A DNA stretch of 64,000 nucleotides from Streptomyces specialis (GTDB lineage: Bacteria; Actinomycetota; Actinomycetes; Streptomycetales; Streptomycetaceae). Below the pieces are notes generated by a model that was given only the letters and a program-made list of their open reading frames with translations, made no database searches and had not been told where the DNA came from. The stretch covers positions 167,101-231,100 of the forward strand of contig NZ_LN929893.1 of NCBI RefSeq assembly GCF_001493375.1, written 5' to 3'. This document shows positions 38,568 to 47,141 of the stretch, in pieces. A program made the position numbers and the translations under genes. Within the stretch, counting starts at the first letter, position 1. Every line of letters starts with the position of its first letter.

Positions 38568-39248
38568 TCACGAATGGCCGCTGCCCTGCTGGCGCGGGGC
38601 CGCCGCCTCGGCCTCGGCGGACTCCCGGCGCACGGTGACGACCCGCTGGACGAGCGTGATGGCGCTGCCGACGGCGACCACCCACAGCGCGACGGGCAGC
38701 AGCACCCCGATGCGCGGCACGTCGAACGTCCGCTCCCAGCCCGCGAGTCCGGCGCAGACCAGGGTGATCACCAGCCGTTCGGCGCGTTCGACCAGGCCGT
38801 TGACGGCGACCGGCAGGCCGATGCTCTCGCCTCTGGCCTTGGTGTAGGACACGACCTGCCCGCTGGCGAGGCAGAACAGCGTCGCCGCGCAGAGCACGAG
38901 GTTGTCGCCGTCGCCCGCGTACCACAGGGCGATGGCGGAGAAGATCGCCGCGTCGGCGACCCGGTCGAGGGTCGAGTCGAGGAAGGCGCCCCACCGGCTG
39001 GTGCGGCCGAGCTGGCGGGCCATGTTGCCGTCGACCAGGTCCGAGAAGACGAAGAGGGTGATGACGACCGTGCCCCAGAAGAACTCTCCCCGGGGGTAGA
39101 AGGCCAGTGCTCCCGCCATCACTCCCACGGTGCCGATCAGCGTCACCGCGTCCGGGCTCACCCGCAGACGGATCAGCAGAGCGGCGAAGGGCGTGAGGAC
39201 ACGCGTGAAGAAAGCACGCGCGTACTTGTTGAGCATGTCCTGGTCCAA
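38568..39248 (-). CDS. pgsA: CDP-alcohol phosphatidyltransferase, phosphatidylinositol phosphate synthase
   Basis: The 226-aa membrane enzyme contains the CDP-alcohol motif D-x2-DG-x2-AR-x8-G-x3-D-x3-D, visible as DLVDGNMARQ followed by GAFLDSTLD. Given its position ahead of the PIM acyltransferase and pimA it probably makes phosphatidylinositol phosphate from CDP-diacylglycerol and inositol phosphate. It is first in the PIM operon and divergent from the gene at 39482. Confidence 0.9.
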   Translation of the reverse strand: MDQDMLNKYARAFFTRVLTPFAALLIRLRVSPDAVTLIGTVGVMAGALAFYPRGEFFWGTVVITLFVFSDLVDGNMARQLGRTSRWGAFLDSTLDRVADAAIFSAIALWYAGDGDNLVLCAATLFCLASGQVVSYTKARGESIGLPVAVNGLVERAERLVITLVCAGLAGWERTFDVPRIGVLLPVALWVVAVGSAITLVQRVVTVRRESAEAEAAAPRQQGSGHS

Positions 39249-39481
39249 AAGGTCACAGTGGGGCCGCGTGGTCAGGCGGCCGCCGGAGGCCCCATCGTAG
39301 CCACGCGCGCGCGACCGTGACGCGGGGCCCGTTGCGAAGGGCGGCCCGCGTCCCGCGAGGAGGCGGTGGCGGCGGCCCGCGGCCGATAGGCTGGGCGCGG
39401 TCAGGTGTGCTGTGCCCGCCGGACGGGAACTGCCCTGACGGTGGCTGGTGTTCGAGGGGTTTCGAGGACTGGGGGTACCCG

Positions 39482-41158
39482 ATGGCGGGCCTGGACGATC
39501 TGCGGAAATCGGCGGGGGTGGAGTTCGACTTCGCGCCGGGCGCCCAGGTCCCGCTCTCCGGCGCCGGGAGCGGGCGGACCGGTGTCAGCCATGCCCTCGC
39601 GTCGGTCGTCTACCGCGACGGCGCGCCCGAGGAGATCAAGGAGCCGAACGACGCGGCGGCGGTGAAGGAGGGCAAGTTCTCGCTGCTGGAGCCGAACCTG
39701 GGCGAGGCCGTCACCCGGGCCATCGAGAAGCGGATGCTCGCCGACGACCGCAAGCCGCTGATCCAGTCGTTCGGCGTCGAGCCGCAGGTGGTGGTGGAGC
39801 ACGCGCTGGCGGCGAAGCGGATCCGCCGGCAGCGGGACCGCCGGCTGACGGTGATCATGGCCGTCTTCGGGCTGCTGTTCCTGCCCGGGGTGCTGATATG
39901 GCTCGGGCTGTTCCAGCTCCGCCGCACGCTGGCCGGGTCGCTGGCCCAGCGGGCGGGGGCGTTCGGGCAGGTGCTGCTGGCCGCCGTGTTCGGGCTGATC
40001 GTGCTCCTGGTGCTGGCGCTGCCGGTCTCCGGCGTGGTCCAGCTCTACGTGTGGGCGGTGCTGCCCGCGCCGATCATCGGGTGGTTCTGGGCCAAGCAGA
40101 TCGCCGAGCGCACCGCCCGCAACCTGCGGGCGTTCTGGGCGGAGCTGGCGGGCGGCAGCGGCACGGGCGCCCGCATCCCGGAGGCCGTCCCGCAGAACCC
40201 GAACGACGCGGACGCCGAGCGGCTGCGGATCGGGCTGGCGAAGCTGTCGGCGGAGCAGAGCAGCAATCTCGTCTACTACGCCGGCCCCGCCGGGATACTG
40301 GGCATGGGCCAGCGCTGGGCGAGCTGGACGCTCGCCGAGGAGTTGCGGCCACGCGACCCGGGCCGGGACATCGACCCCTTCCGCAGTTGGGACGTGGCGC
40401 GCGCGATGGGCGACCAGCTCCGGCTGCTGGAGCGCGGCCCGCTGCACACCGGCGGGTTCACGACCCCGTCGATAACGCACTGGGTGGTGCGGCACGTCGG
40501 CGAGGGCGCCACGGAGGTGTCCCGCCCGGACGGGCCGACCGCCGACGGCTACAGCTTCAGCAACATCGAGGTCCAGCGGATCTGCAACGAGCAGCAGTAC
40601 GACAGCGGCGACCGGCACTACCTGGGCGTGCAGTTCGTGCTGTGGGACGGCGAACTCGTCGTCACGATGATGATCACGGTGACGGTGCTGCACCGCACGC
40701 TCCGCATCGAGGTCACCGCGCACGCGCTGGGCCCGATCCACGGCTTCTTCCGCAAGAAGCCGAAGGACAACACGCGGACCGTGCGCAACCCGCTGCGGCC
40801 GTGGAAGAAGGAGGAGCAGACGCTGCCGCTGGTCGACGCCAAGGAAGTGGTGCGGCTGGCCGCCCGCGCCCCGCTGACGTGGTTCCCGGCCCAGTTGGAC
40901 AAGCTGGGCGGCACCATCGCGCTGCCGGAGCCGTTCGGCCTGCGCCACACCTGGGCGACCCCCATGGGGGGCAACCGCTTCATGATGGACGACCTGCTGC
41001 GGACCCCGACCCCGGTGCTGCGGGTGGCGCACGCGGCGGCGCTGAAGGTGCTGAAGGACAACGGCGTGGACATCTCGTCGTTCGAGGCCCGCGCCGCGGC
41101 GCTCAGCGGCCTGGTGCAGGCGGCCGAGCCGAAGAAGGCCGACGAGTACAACCTGTAG
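39482..41158 (+). CDS. Conserved membrane protein of unknown function
   Basis: The 558-aa protein has a soluble N-terminus (1-115), three closely spaced membrane segments (about 123-145, 161-182, 185-204) and a large soluble C-terminal half with no motif I recognise. The C-terminal part has a mixed alpha/beta look and basic patches (RKKPKDNTRTVRN). The start ATG is 39482; GTACCCGATGG offers only a weak Shine-Dalgarno. It stands alone between the PIM operon and the HIT gene, with a terminator behind it. Confidence 0.8.
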   Translation: MAGLDDLRKSAGVEFDFAPGAQVPLSGAGSGRTGVSHALASVVYRDGAPEEIKEPNDAAAVKEGKFSLLEPNLGEAVTRAIEKRMLADDRKPLIQSFGVEPQVVVEHALAAKRIRRQRDRRLTVIMAVFGLLFLPGVLIWLGLFQLRRTLAGSLAQRAGAFGQVLLAAVFGLIVLLVLALPVSGVVQLYVWAVLPAPIIGWFWAKQIAERTARNLRAFWAELAGGSGTGARIPEAVPQNPNDADAERLRIGLAKLSAEQSSNLVYYAGPAGILGMGQRWASWTLAEELRPRDPGRDIDPFRSWDVARAMGDQLRLLERGPLHTGGFTTPSITHWVVRHVGEGATEVSRPDGPTADGYSFSNIEVQRICNEQQYDSGDRHYLGVQFVLWDGELVVTMMITVTVLHRTLRIEVTAHALGPIHGFFRKKPKDNTRTVRNPLRPWKKEEQTLPLVDAKEVVRLAARAPLTWFPAQLDKLGGTIALPEPFGLRHTWATPMGGNRFMMDDLLRTPTPVLRVAHAAALKVLKDNGVDISSFEARAAALSGLVQAAEPKKADEYNL

Positions 41159-41163
41159 GCCGC

Positions 41164-41195
41164 ACCGGGCGGGCCGGCGCTCCGGCCCGCCCGGT
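41164..41195. terminator. Bidirectional terminator
   Basis: A perfect 14-bp GC stem (41164-41177 with 41182-41195) with a 4-base loop fills the 39-nt gap between the convergent membrane-protein gene and the HIT gene. Confidence 0.8.
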
Positions 41196-41197
41196 CC

Positions 41198-41770
41198 TCA
41201 GTCCTCCGTGGTGGCCGCGGTCGTGGCGTCGGGCCAGGCGTCGGCGAGCATCCGCCGGGTGTCGGCCAGGAGTTGGGGCAGCACCCGGGTGTGGCCCACC
41301 ACGGGCATGAAGTTGGAGTCGCCCCCCCAGCGGGGCACCACGTGCTGGTGCAGGTGGGGCGCGATGCCCGCGCCGGCCGCCGAGCCCTGGTTGACGCCGA
41401 TGTTGAAGCCGTGCGCGCCGGAGGCCCGGCGGATCGCGGTCATGGCCTGCTTGGTCAGCTCGGCCAGTTCGGCGGTCTCCTGGGCGGTCAGGTCGGTGTA
41501 GTCCGCGACGTGCCGGTAGGGCACCACCAGCAGGTGACCGCTGTTGTACGGGTAGAGGTTCAGCACGGTGTAGACGGCCTCGCCCCTGACGATGATCAGG
41601 CCGTCCTCGTCGCTCTTGCCGGGGATCACGCAGAACGGGCAGCCGTCCTCGGCTCCGGGACCGGTCGGCTTGCCCTCCCCCTGGATGTAGGCCATCCGGT
41701 GGGGCGTCCACAGGCGCTGGAACGCGTCCGGCGTCCCCACTCCGATCTGCTGTTCCGGCTCACTGCTCAT
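41198..41770 (-). CDS. HIT domain protein, AP4A phosphorylase/hydrolase-like
   Basis: The 190-aa protein has the histidine triad (IAPHLHQHVVPRW), upstream NIGVNQGSAAGA, and a CPFC pair typical of the actinobacterial HIT proteins related to AP4A phosphorylase. It likely acts on dinucleoside polyphosphates or nucleotidyl conjugates. The ATG at 41770 is used. It lies downstream of thrS, beyond a terminator, in the order known upstream of pgsA/pimA genes. Confidence 0.88.
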   Translation of the reverse strand: MSSEPEQQIGVGTPDAFQRLWTPHRMAYIQGEGKPTGPGAEDGCPFCVIPGKSDEDGLIIVRGEAVYTVLNLYPYNSGHLLVVPYRHVADYTDLTAQETAELAELTKQAMTAIRRASGAHGFNIGVNQGSAAGAGIAPHLHQHVVPRWGGDSNFMPVVGHTRVLPQLLADTRRMLADAWPDATTAATTED

Positions 41771-41802
41771 GTCGGCCAGCATATGGCGTCGCCCGCGCGG
41801 AG

Positions 41803-41832
41803 CGGGCCCCGGGGCGGACGCCCCGGGGCCCG
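41803..41832 (-). terminator. Terminator downstream of thrS
   Basis: A 12-bp perfect GC stem (41803-41814 with 41821-41832) with a 6-base loop lies 18 nt beyond the thrS stop. Confidence 0.7.
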
Positions 41833-41849
41833 TCGGCCGGTGGTCCGGG

Positions 41850-43829
41850 TCAGACCTGGACGCGGGCGCGGACGGCCTCGGCGATCTCGTCGAGTGCCTC
41901 GGCGCGCGGAATGCCGTTCTTCTGCGATCCGTCGCGGTAACGGAAGCTGACGGCGCCGTTGGCGACGTCCTCGTCGCCCGCGATGACCATGAACGGGATC
42001 TTCTGCTTCTGCGCGTTGCGGATCTTCTTCTGCATGCGGTCGGCGGAGGAGTCCACCTCCATGCGCAGGCCGCGATCCTTCGCCTCGGCGGCGAATTCCC
42101 GGAGGTAGGGCACGTGCCCGTCCCCGATGGGGATGCCGACCGCCTGCACCGGGGCGAGCCACGGCGGGAAGACGCCCGCGTAGTGCTCCAGCAGCACGGC
42201 GAAGAAGCGCTCGATGGAGCCGAACAGCGCGCGGTGGATCATCACCGGCTGCTGCCGGGTGCCGTCCGCCGCGGTGTACTCCAGGGCGAAGCGCTTGGGC
42301 TGCTGGAAGTCGACCTGGATCGTGGACATCTGCCAGGTCCGGCCGATGGCGTCCTTGGCCTGGACGGAGATCTTGGGGCCGTAGTACGCGGCGCCGCCCG
42401 GGTCCATGACCAGCTCAAGGCCCTGCTTGGCGGCTGCCCGGCGCAGTTCCTCGGTGGCCTCCTCCCACTCCTCCGGCTCACCGATGAACTTCGGCGAGTC
42501 GTCGCGGGTGGACAGCTCCAGGTAGAAGTCGCTGAGCCCGTAGTCGCGCAGCAGGTTGAGCACGAAGGTGAGCAGGCTGTCGAGCTCGCCCGGCATCTGC
42601 TCCTTCGTGCAGTAGATGTGGGAGTCGTCCTGGGTGAAGCCGCGGGCGCGGGTGAGCCCGTGGACGACGCCCGACTTCTCGTACCGGTACACCGTGCCGA
42701 ACTCGAAAAGCCGCAGGGGCAATTCCCGGTAGGACCGCCCACGCGCCCGGAAAATCAGGTTGTGCATGGGGCAGTTCATCGCCTTGAGGTAATAGTCCTG
42801 CCCCTCGAATTCCATGGGCGGGAACATCGACTCGGCGTAGTTCGGCAGATGCCCGGAAACCTCGAAGAGCTTGCCCTTCGTGATGTGCGGGGTGTTGACG
42901 AATTCGTACCCGGATTCCTCGTGCCGGCAGCGCGAATAATCCTCCATGACCTTGCGGACGGTGCCGCCCTTGGGGTGGAAGACCGCGAGTCCGGAGCCCA
43001 GTTCCTCCGGGATGGAGAACAGGTCCAGCTCGGTCCCCAGCCGCCGGTGGTCGCGCTTCTCGGCCTCGGCCAGGAACTCCAGGTGGGCCTTCAACTGGTC
43101 CTTGGAGGGCCACGCGGTGCCGTAGATCCGCTGGAGCTGCGGGTTGCGCTCGCTGCCCCGCCAGTACGCGGCGGCGGAGCGCATCAGCTTGAACGCCGGG
43201 ATCAGCCGGGTGCTGGGCAGGTGCGGCCCGCGGCACAGGTCCTTCCAGCACAGCTCGCCGGTCTTGGCGTCCACGTTGTCGTAGATGGTCAGCTCGCCGG
43301 CGCCGACTTCGGCGTCCGCGCCCTCGGCGGACTCGGCCGCGGCGCCCTTGAGGCCGATCAGCTCCAGCTTGTACGGCTCGGCGGCCAGCTCGGCGCGGGC
43401 CTCGTCGTCGGACACCACCCGGCGGGCGAAGCGCTGCCCCTGCTTCTGGATCTGCTGCATGCGCTTCTCGATGCGCCCCAGGTCGTCCGGGTGGAACGGC
43501 CGGTCGACGTCGAAGTCGTAGTAGAACCCGTCCTTGATGGGCGGCCCGATGCCGAGCTTCGCCTCGGGGAACAACTCCTGCACGGCCTGCGCCATGACGT
43601 GGGCGGTGGAGTGCCGCAGGATGTCCAGCCCGTCGGGCGAGGTGATGTCCACCGGCTCGACCTCGTCGCCGTCGGACGGCTCGTACGCCAGGTCCTTGAG
43701 CTGCCCGGCGACGCGCGCGGCGACGACGGAGCGCTCGCCCTCGAAGAGCGCGGCGGCCGTCGTGCCGGTGGCCACCACGCGTTCTTCCCGCCCGGAATCG
43801 CGATGGATGATCACACGGACGTCTGACAC
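41850..43829 (-). CDS. thrS: Threonyl-tRNA synthetase
   Basis: The 659-aa enzyme has an N-terminal TGS domain, the editing domain ([11 protein letters not shown]), the class II core with the zinc ligands (KAMNCPMHN) and an anticodon-binding C-terminus ([17 protein letters not shown]). The GTG at 43829 ([11 protein letters not shown]) is chosen because AGGAG lies 7 nt upstream; an ATG at 43847 is in frame but lacks a good Shine-Dalgarno. I see no T-box leader upstream. Confidence 0.96.
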   Translation of the reverse strand: MSDVRVIIHRDSGREERVVATGTTAAALFEGERSVVAARVAGQLKDLAYEPSDGDEVEPVDITSPDGLDILRHSTAHVMAQAVQELFPEAKLGIGPPIKDGFYYDFDVDRPFHPDDLGRIEKRMQQIQKQGQRFARRVVSDDEARAELAAEPYKLELIGLKGAAAESAEGADAEVGAGELTIYDNVDAKTGELCWKDLCRGPHLPSTRLIPAFKLMRSAAAYWRGSERNPQLQRIYGTAWPSKDQLKAHLEFLAEAEKRDHRRLGTELDLFSIPEELGSGLAVFHPKGGTVRKVMEDYSRCRHEESGYEFVNTPHITKGKLFEVSGHLPNYAESMFPPMEFEGQDYYLKAMNCPMHNLIFRARGRSYRELPLRLFEFGTVYRYEKSGVVHGLTRARGFTQDDSHIYCTKEQMPGELDSLLTFVLNLLRDYGLSDFYLELSTRDDSPKFIGEPEEWEEATEELRRAAAKQGLELVMDPGGAAYYGPKISVQAKDAIGRTWQMSTIQVDFQQPKRFALEYTAADGTRQQPVMIHRALFGSIERFFAVLLEHYAGVFPPWLAPVQAVGIPIGDGHVPYLREFAAEAKDRGLRMEVDSSADRMQKKIRNAQKQKIPFMVIAGDEDVANGAVSFRYRDGSQKNGIPRAEALDEIAEAVRARVQV

Positions 43830-43944
43830 CGGTCTCTCCTGACTCATGTGTGGTGAACGCGGCCTGAGATGCCGTCGCGCTCCGCATCGTACCGACCGCG
43901 CGCCCGCGCGGACGAAGGCGGGCGAGGGGACGAGGGAGGAACGC

Positions 43945-43981
43945 GGAAGGCCGGTCCGCCGCTGTGGCGAACCGGCCTTCC
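43945..43981 (-). terminator. Terminator of tRNA-Val(CAC)
   Basis: A near-perfect hairpin (GGAAGGCCGG...CCGGCCTTCC, one G-T pair) starts 7 nt after the tRNA 3' end on its strand. Confidence 0.7.
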
Positions 43982-43987
43982 CGGGGG

Positions 43988-44059
43988 TGGGCGATACTGG
44001 GATCGAACCAGTGACCTCTTCGGTGTGAACGAAGCGCTCTCCCGCTGAGCTAATCGCCC
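43988..44059 (-). tRNA. tRNA-Val (CAC)
   Basis: The 72-nt sequence folds as a cloverleaf: acceptor GGGCGAT/ATCGCCC, D-arm TTAGCTCAGCGGGAGAGC, anticodon stem CTTCG/CGAAG with loop TTCACAC (anticodon CAC, reads GTG) and T-arm GGTTCGATCC. CCA is not encoded. It differs from the two GAC tRNA-Val genes near 50.3 kb mainly in the anticodon arm and acceptor stem. Confidence 0.95.
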
Positions 44060-44101
44060 GGGGTCGTGCCCTGCGGCACGGGTAGAACCATACAGGCCAG
44101 G

Positions 44102-44569
44102 TCACCCGTCATCCAAATGAACTCCCAACCAGGCGCGGAGCCCTTGCCGTCCCGAACGCATCATCAGGGCGTGGTTGGCGGCGAACACCGGCCGCGCGGC
44201 CCACGACAGGGGCCGCAGCAGCGGCTTGCGCAGCGCGGTGTCCTGCTCGTAGCGCACCGAGGAGCCCCGCCCGCTGGGCGCGACGGTCCAGCGCACCCAG
44301 CCGTCGAGGTCGCCGGACAGGAGCACCTCGATCCGCCCGGTCGCCGCGTCGCGGAGCCCGGCGCGGACGCCGACGCGGAGCGAGAAGGGAAGAAAGGAAC
44401 GGAAGCGGGCAAGCCCGGTGTCGTGGCCCGTGCGGACGACCTCCCGTATCTCGCGCCACCACCGCGGATAGTCCTCGGGCCGCTCCAGGACGGCATAGAC
44501 GGCGCCAGGCGGGGCAGCTACCCACCAGTCGTCGTTGAATCGGTAACGGCTCCAGCGGCCGTCCGTCAT
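44102..44569 (-). CDS. SRPBCC (START-like) family protein
   Basis: The 155-aa protein has the polyketide-cyclase/dehydrase-like pattern [20 protein letters not shown], then [11 protein letters not shown], and repeated beta strands, ending in a C-terminal helix. These helix-grip folds bind hydrophobic ligands; no ligand can be inferred. GGAGG lies 6 nt before ATG 44569. It is divergent from ssgB, in the 160-nt spacer that should carry both promoters. Confidence 0.82.
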   Translation of the reverse strand: MTDGRWSRYRFNDDWWVAAPPGAVYAVLERPEDYPRWWREIREVVRTGHDTGLARFRSFLPFSLRVGVRAGLRDAATGRIEVLLSGDLDGWVRWTVAPSGRGSSVRYEQDTALRKPLLRPLSWAARPVFAANHALMMRSGRQGLRAWLGVHLDDG

Positions 44570-44657
44570 ACGTCGCCTCCACGCTTGGACATATCACTAC
44601 TCCTCCATTCGAATGACATTAAAGGCCACAAATGGGGCAGAGGGGTTTACAACCGGC

Positions 44658-44663
44658 GGGTAC
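44658..44663 (+). promoter_or_regulatory. Possible sigma-H/sigma-B-type -10 element for ssgB
   Basis: GGGTAC lies 66 nt before the ssgB start and fits the -10 of stress sigma factors (GGGTAT/C). ssgB of S. coelicolor is reported to depend on sigma-H. A matching GTTT -35 at the correct 14-16 nt spacing is not evident, so this is only a suggestion. Confidence 0.25.
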
Positions 44664-44729
44664 GTGGCATCTGGAATTCGCCGACGTGCGAATCCCCGAG
44701 CGCACACTGAGCGAAAGGCCCTGGCGCTT

Positions 44730-45143
44730 ATGAACACCACGGTCAGCTGCGAGCTGCACCTGCGCCTCGTCGTATCGAGCGAGTCCTCACTACCTGTACC
44801 CGCGGGGCTGCGGTATGACACGGCGGATCCTTACGCCGTACACGCCACATTTCACACCGGAGCCGAAGAAACCGTCGAATGGGTTTTCGCCCGCGACCTC
44901 CTCGCCGAAGGACTCCACCGCCCCACGGGCACCGGTGACGTCCGGGTCTGGCCCTCCCGAAGTCACGGGCAGGGAGTTGTCTGCATCGCCCTCAGCTCCC
45001 CCGAGGGGGAGGCCCTCCTGGAGGCCCCGGCGCGGGCCCTCGAATCCTTCCTGAAGCGGACCGACGCCGCCGTCCCACCCGGCACGGAACACCGGCACTT
45101 CGATCTCGATACGGAACTCTCGCACATTCTCGCCGAGAGTTAG
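44730..45143 (+). CDS. ssgB: Sporulation-specific cell division protein SsgB
   Basis: The 137-aa protein begins MNTTVSCELHLRLVVSSESS and runs at the exact SsgB length, with the SALP-family core AVHATFHTGAEETVEWVFAR. SsgB recruits FtsZ to future septum sites in sporulating aerial hyphae. The ATG at 44730 was chosen over an in-frame extension to 44613 because SsgB proteins start here and GAAAGG lies 11 nt upstream. Its presence marks a sporulating, mycelial actinomycete. Confidence 0.96.
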   Translation: MNTTVSCELHLRLVVSSESSLPVPAGLRYDTADPYAVHATFHTGAEETVEWVFARDLLAEGLHRPTGTGDVRVWPSRSHGQGVVCIALSSPEGEALLEAPARALESFLKRTDAAVPPGTEHRHFDLDTELSHILAES

Positions 45144-45205
45144 AGACCCGCCGGTTCCTCACGCCGTCTGAACTCGGGGCGACGGCGCGGAACCGGCGTT
45201 GACCG

Positions 45206-45251
45206 CACCACGGCGCCGCCGAGGGGGCTTCCCCTCGGCGGCGCCGTGGTG
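45206..45251 (+). terminator. Terminator after ssgB, 21-bp perfect stem
   Basis: Arms 45206-45226 and 45231-45251 pair perfectly around a GCTT loop, 62 nt beyond the ssgB stop. The next gene's promoter must lie in the 57 nt that follow. Confidence 0.85.
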
Positions 45252-45308
45252 TCCGGGCAGCCGCTAGAGTCTGGCCTCACCGTTCCCAGACCGGATGGGG
45301 AGCCCTCC

Positions 45309-45893
45309 GTGCTGATCAACCACGACACCCGGTGCGCCCTCGACCACACCGTCGACCTGCTGAACACCGTGGTCGGCTCCCGGGACACCCTCACCGACAT
45401 GGCGGCCCTGCGGGCCTTCGTGACCCGGCACGCGGTGAGCGGTGTGCGGCTGGCGGAGCTCGCCGAATCCGATCTGCGGGCGGTGCGGAAGGTGCGCCGG
45501 CGGTTCGCCGAGATCTTCGCCGCCCCCTCCGACCGGGCGGCGGCCGAGCTGATCAACGCGCTGGTCGCCGCGGCCGGCACCACACCCCGCCTGACGGACC
45601 ACGACGGCCACGACTGGCACGTGCACTACTTCGCCCCCGGCGCCTCGGTCGCCGAGCACCTGGCCGCCGACTGCGGGATGGCCCTGGGCTTCATCGTGGT
45701 GGCCGGCGAGCGGGAGCGGCTGCGCCGCTGCGAGGCACCCGGCTGCGGGCGCGCCTTCGTCGACCTCTCGCGGAACCGGTCGCGCCGCTACTGCTCCAGC
45801 CGCACCTGCGGCAACCGGCTGCATGTGGCGGCGTACCGGGCCAGGCGGCGGGACTCCGAGACGGTCCCGGCGAGCGGTCACAGGAGGAACTGA
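45309..45893 (+). CDS. CGNR zinc-finger (ABATE domain) protein, putative regulator
   Basis: The 194-aa protein has an N-terminal ABATE domain (CALDHTVDLLNTVVGSRDTL) and a C-terminal CGNR zinc finger (RRCEAPGCGRAFVDLSRN then RRYCSSRTCGNR), the last being the family name motif. Such proteins are presumed stress-related transcriptional regulators. The GTG at 45309 follows a GGGGAG site. A TAGAGT -10-like hexamer lies at about 45265. The 3' end overlaps a small membrane-protein gene on the other strand. Confidence 0.87.
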   Translation: MLINHDTRCALDHTVDLLNTVVGSRDTLTDMAALRAFVTRHAVSGVRLAELAESDLRAVRKVRRRFAEIFAAPSDRAAAELINALVAAAGTTPRLTDHDGHDWHVHYFAPGASVAEHLAADCGMALGFIVVAGERERLRRCEAPGCGRAFVDLSRNRSRRYCSSRTCGNRLHVAAYRARRRDSETVPASGHRRN

Positions 45894-46054
45894 TCGTGCG
45901 CTCCCGCGAGGAGCAGCAGGGTGCCGACGACGGTCAGGAAGAGCATCAGCGGCGGCTGGGACAGGGCGTACAGGCAGCCGCGCCCCTCCGCGGGCGGCGG
46001 CGGGGGGCGGTCGGCCGGCTCGGGGACCGGTTCCCGGGTGCTGGTGTGGGCCAT
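45878..46054 (-). CDS. Small single-span membrane protein, 58 aa
   Basis: The 58-aa product (MAHTSTREPVPEP..., then a Pro-rich stretch and LMLFLTVVGTLLLLAGAHDQ) has a Pro-rich N-terminus and one C-terminal membrane helix. The reading frame uses typical GC-rich third positions throughout. It overlaps the end of the CGNR gene by 16 nt, tail to tail. Function is unknown; the gene is short and would be skipped by most gene finders. Confidence 0.7.
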   Translation of the reverse strand: MAHTSTREPVPEPADRPPPPPAEGRGCLYALSQPPLMLFLTVVGTLLLLAGAHDQFLL

Positions 46055-46133
46055 GGCGTCATGATCATGACGCGATCGGACGCGGGTGCGCGCGCACCAC
46101 GCCTGGCCCCGCCCCCGGTGACGTGCCCGAAGG

Positions 46134-46517
46134 TCAGATGCCGTGCTTCTTCAGGATCGCCTCGATGTCCGCGAAGTCGTCCGCCTCGCCGCCGCGCCGG
46201 GCGGCGCCGGGCAGGGACCTCGGCGCGTCCGGGGTGTCCCGCCCGGACCGGCCGCCGCCCGCGCCTCGGCGCTCGGCGAGCCGGCCGGCCAGGAACAGCA
46301 GCGCGGCGCAGCCCAGCACGCCGACCCCCGCCCAGGCCACCGGGTTGAAGGTCATGTTCAGCACGAAGCGCACCACGCCGGTCATCGCCAGGCCGACGGG
46401 CAGCAGCGCCACGGCCGCGACGCGCAGGGCCAGGGCGAACCGGCGGCGGCGCGCCACCATCAGCGCGGCGCCCAGGCCCGCGGCGGAGAGAAGAGTGCAG
46501 ACAGCGCCGATCAGCAT
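46134..46517 (-). CDS. Small two-span membrane protein
   Basis: The 127-aa protein has three hydrophobic stretches (MLIGAVCTLLSAAGLGAALM, ALRVAAVALLPVGLAM, WAGVGVLGCAALLFLAGRLA) and a charged C-terminus ending DFADIEAILKKHGI, which looks like a small interaction helix. GGGGAG lies just before ATG 46517. Function is unknown. It is divergent from the DsbA-like gene. Confidence 0.75.
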   Translation of the reverse strand: MLIGAVCTLLSAAGLGAALMVARRRRFALALRVAAVALLPVGLAMTGVVRFVLNMTFNPVAWAGVGVLGCAALLFLAGRLAERRGAGGGRSGRDTPDAPRSLPGAARRGGEADDFADIEAILKKHGI

Positions 46518-46622
46518 CTCCCCATCCTGCCGCGTCCGGGGTCGGGAGGCCATGGACGACGGCCCGGATCGGGGTTTTCTCCGGGTCGGTCCGGCCCCGG
46601 GGAGGATGGAAGACTGTGCGGC

Positions 46623-47141
46623 ATGAACGACAAGACCGGTTCCCGCGCCGTACTGGACGTGTGGTGCGACCTTCAGTGCCCCGACTGTCACCGCGCGGAG
46701 GCCGATCTGCGCGCTCTGCGGGAGCGGTTCGGGCCGGCGCTGGAGATCAGGCGCCGGCACTTCCCGCTCAGCCGCCACCAGCACGCGCTGGCCGCCGCCC
46801 AGGCCGCCGAGGAGGCGTATCTCCAGGGCAGGGGCGAGGAGTTCTGGACCACGCTGCTGGCCCGTACCGCCGATCTGGAGGCGCGCGGCACCGAGGTGCT
46901 GCTGGAGGTCGCCAGGGAACTGGGCCTGGACGCCGACGAGGTGGACACCGCGCTGATCGACGGCCGGCACATGCTGATCGTGGACGCGGACCAGGCCGAG
47001 GGCGAGGCGCTCGGCGTCACCGGCACCCCGACGTATGTGATCGGCGGGACGCGGCTGGACGGCGGCAAGAGCCAGCACGGACTGCGGGAGCGCATCGGCG
47101 AGATCGCCGAGTCCCTGCTCGCTCAGCCCAGCGACTTGTAG
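46623..47141 (+). CDS. DsbA-family thioredoxin-fold protein
   Basis: The 172-aa protein has the active-site CPDC near the N-terminus (VWCDLQCPDCHRAEADL), the inserted helical domain and the cis-proline loop GTPTYVIGG. No signal peptide or membrane segment is visible, so it is probably a cytosolic FrnE/DsbA-like oxidoreductase. It converges on the GNAT gene with an overlap of 19 nt. Confidence 0.87.
   Translation: MNDKTGSRAVLDVWCDLQCPDCHRAEADLRALRERFGPALEIRRRHFPLSRHQHALAAAQAAEEAYLQGRGEEFWTTLLARTADLEARGTEVLLEVARELGLDADEVDTALIDGRHMLIVDADQAEGEALGVTGTPTYVIGGTRLDGGKSQHGLRERIGEIAESLLAQPSDL

Noticed and set aside
43830..43987. T-box leader ahead of thrS
   Set aside because: No T-box sequence or specifier hairpin is visible; the hairpin there is the terminator of the tRNA-Val gene.
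44613..44729. Longer SsgB starting at 44613
   Set aside because: SsgB proteins start at MNTTVSCEL, and the extra 39 residues lie in the promoter region.
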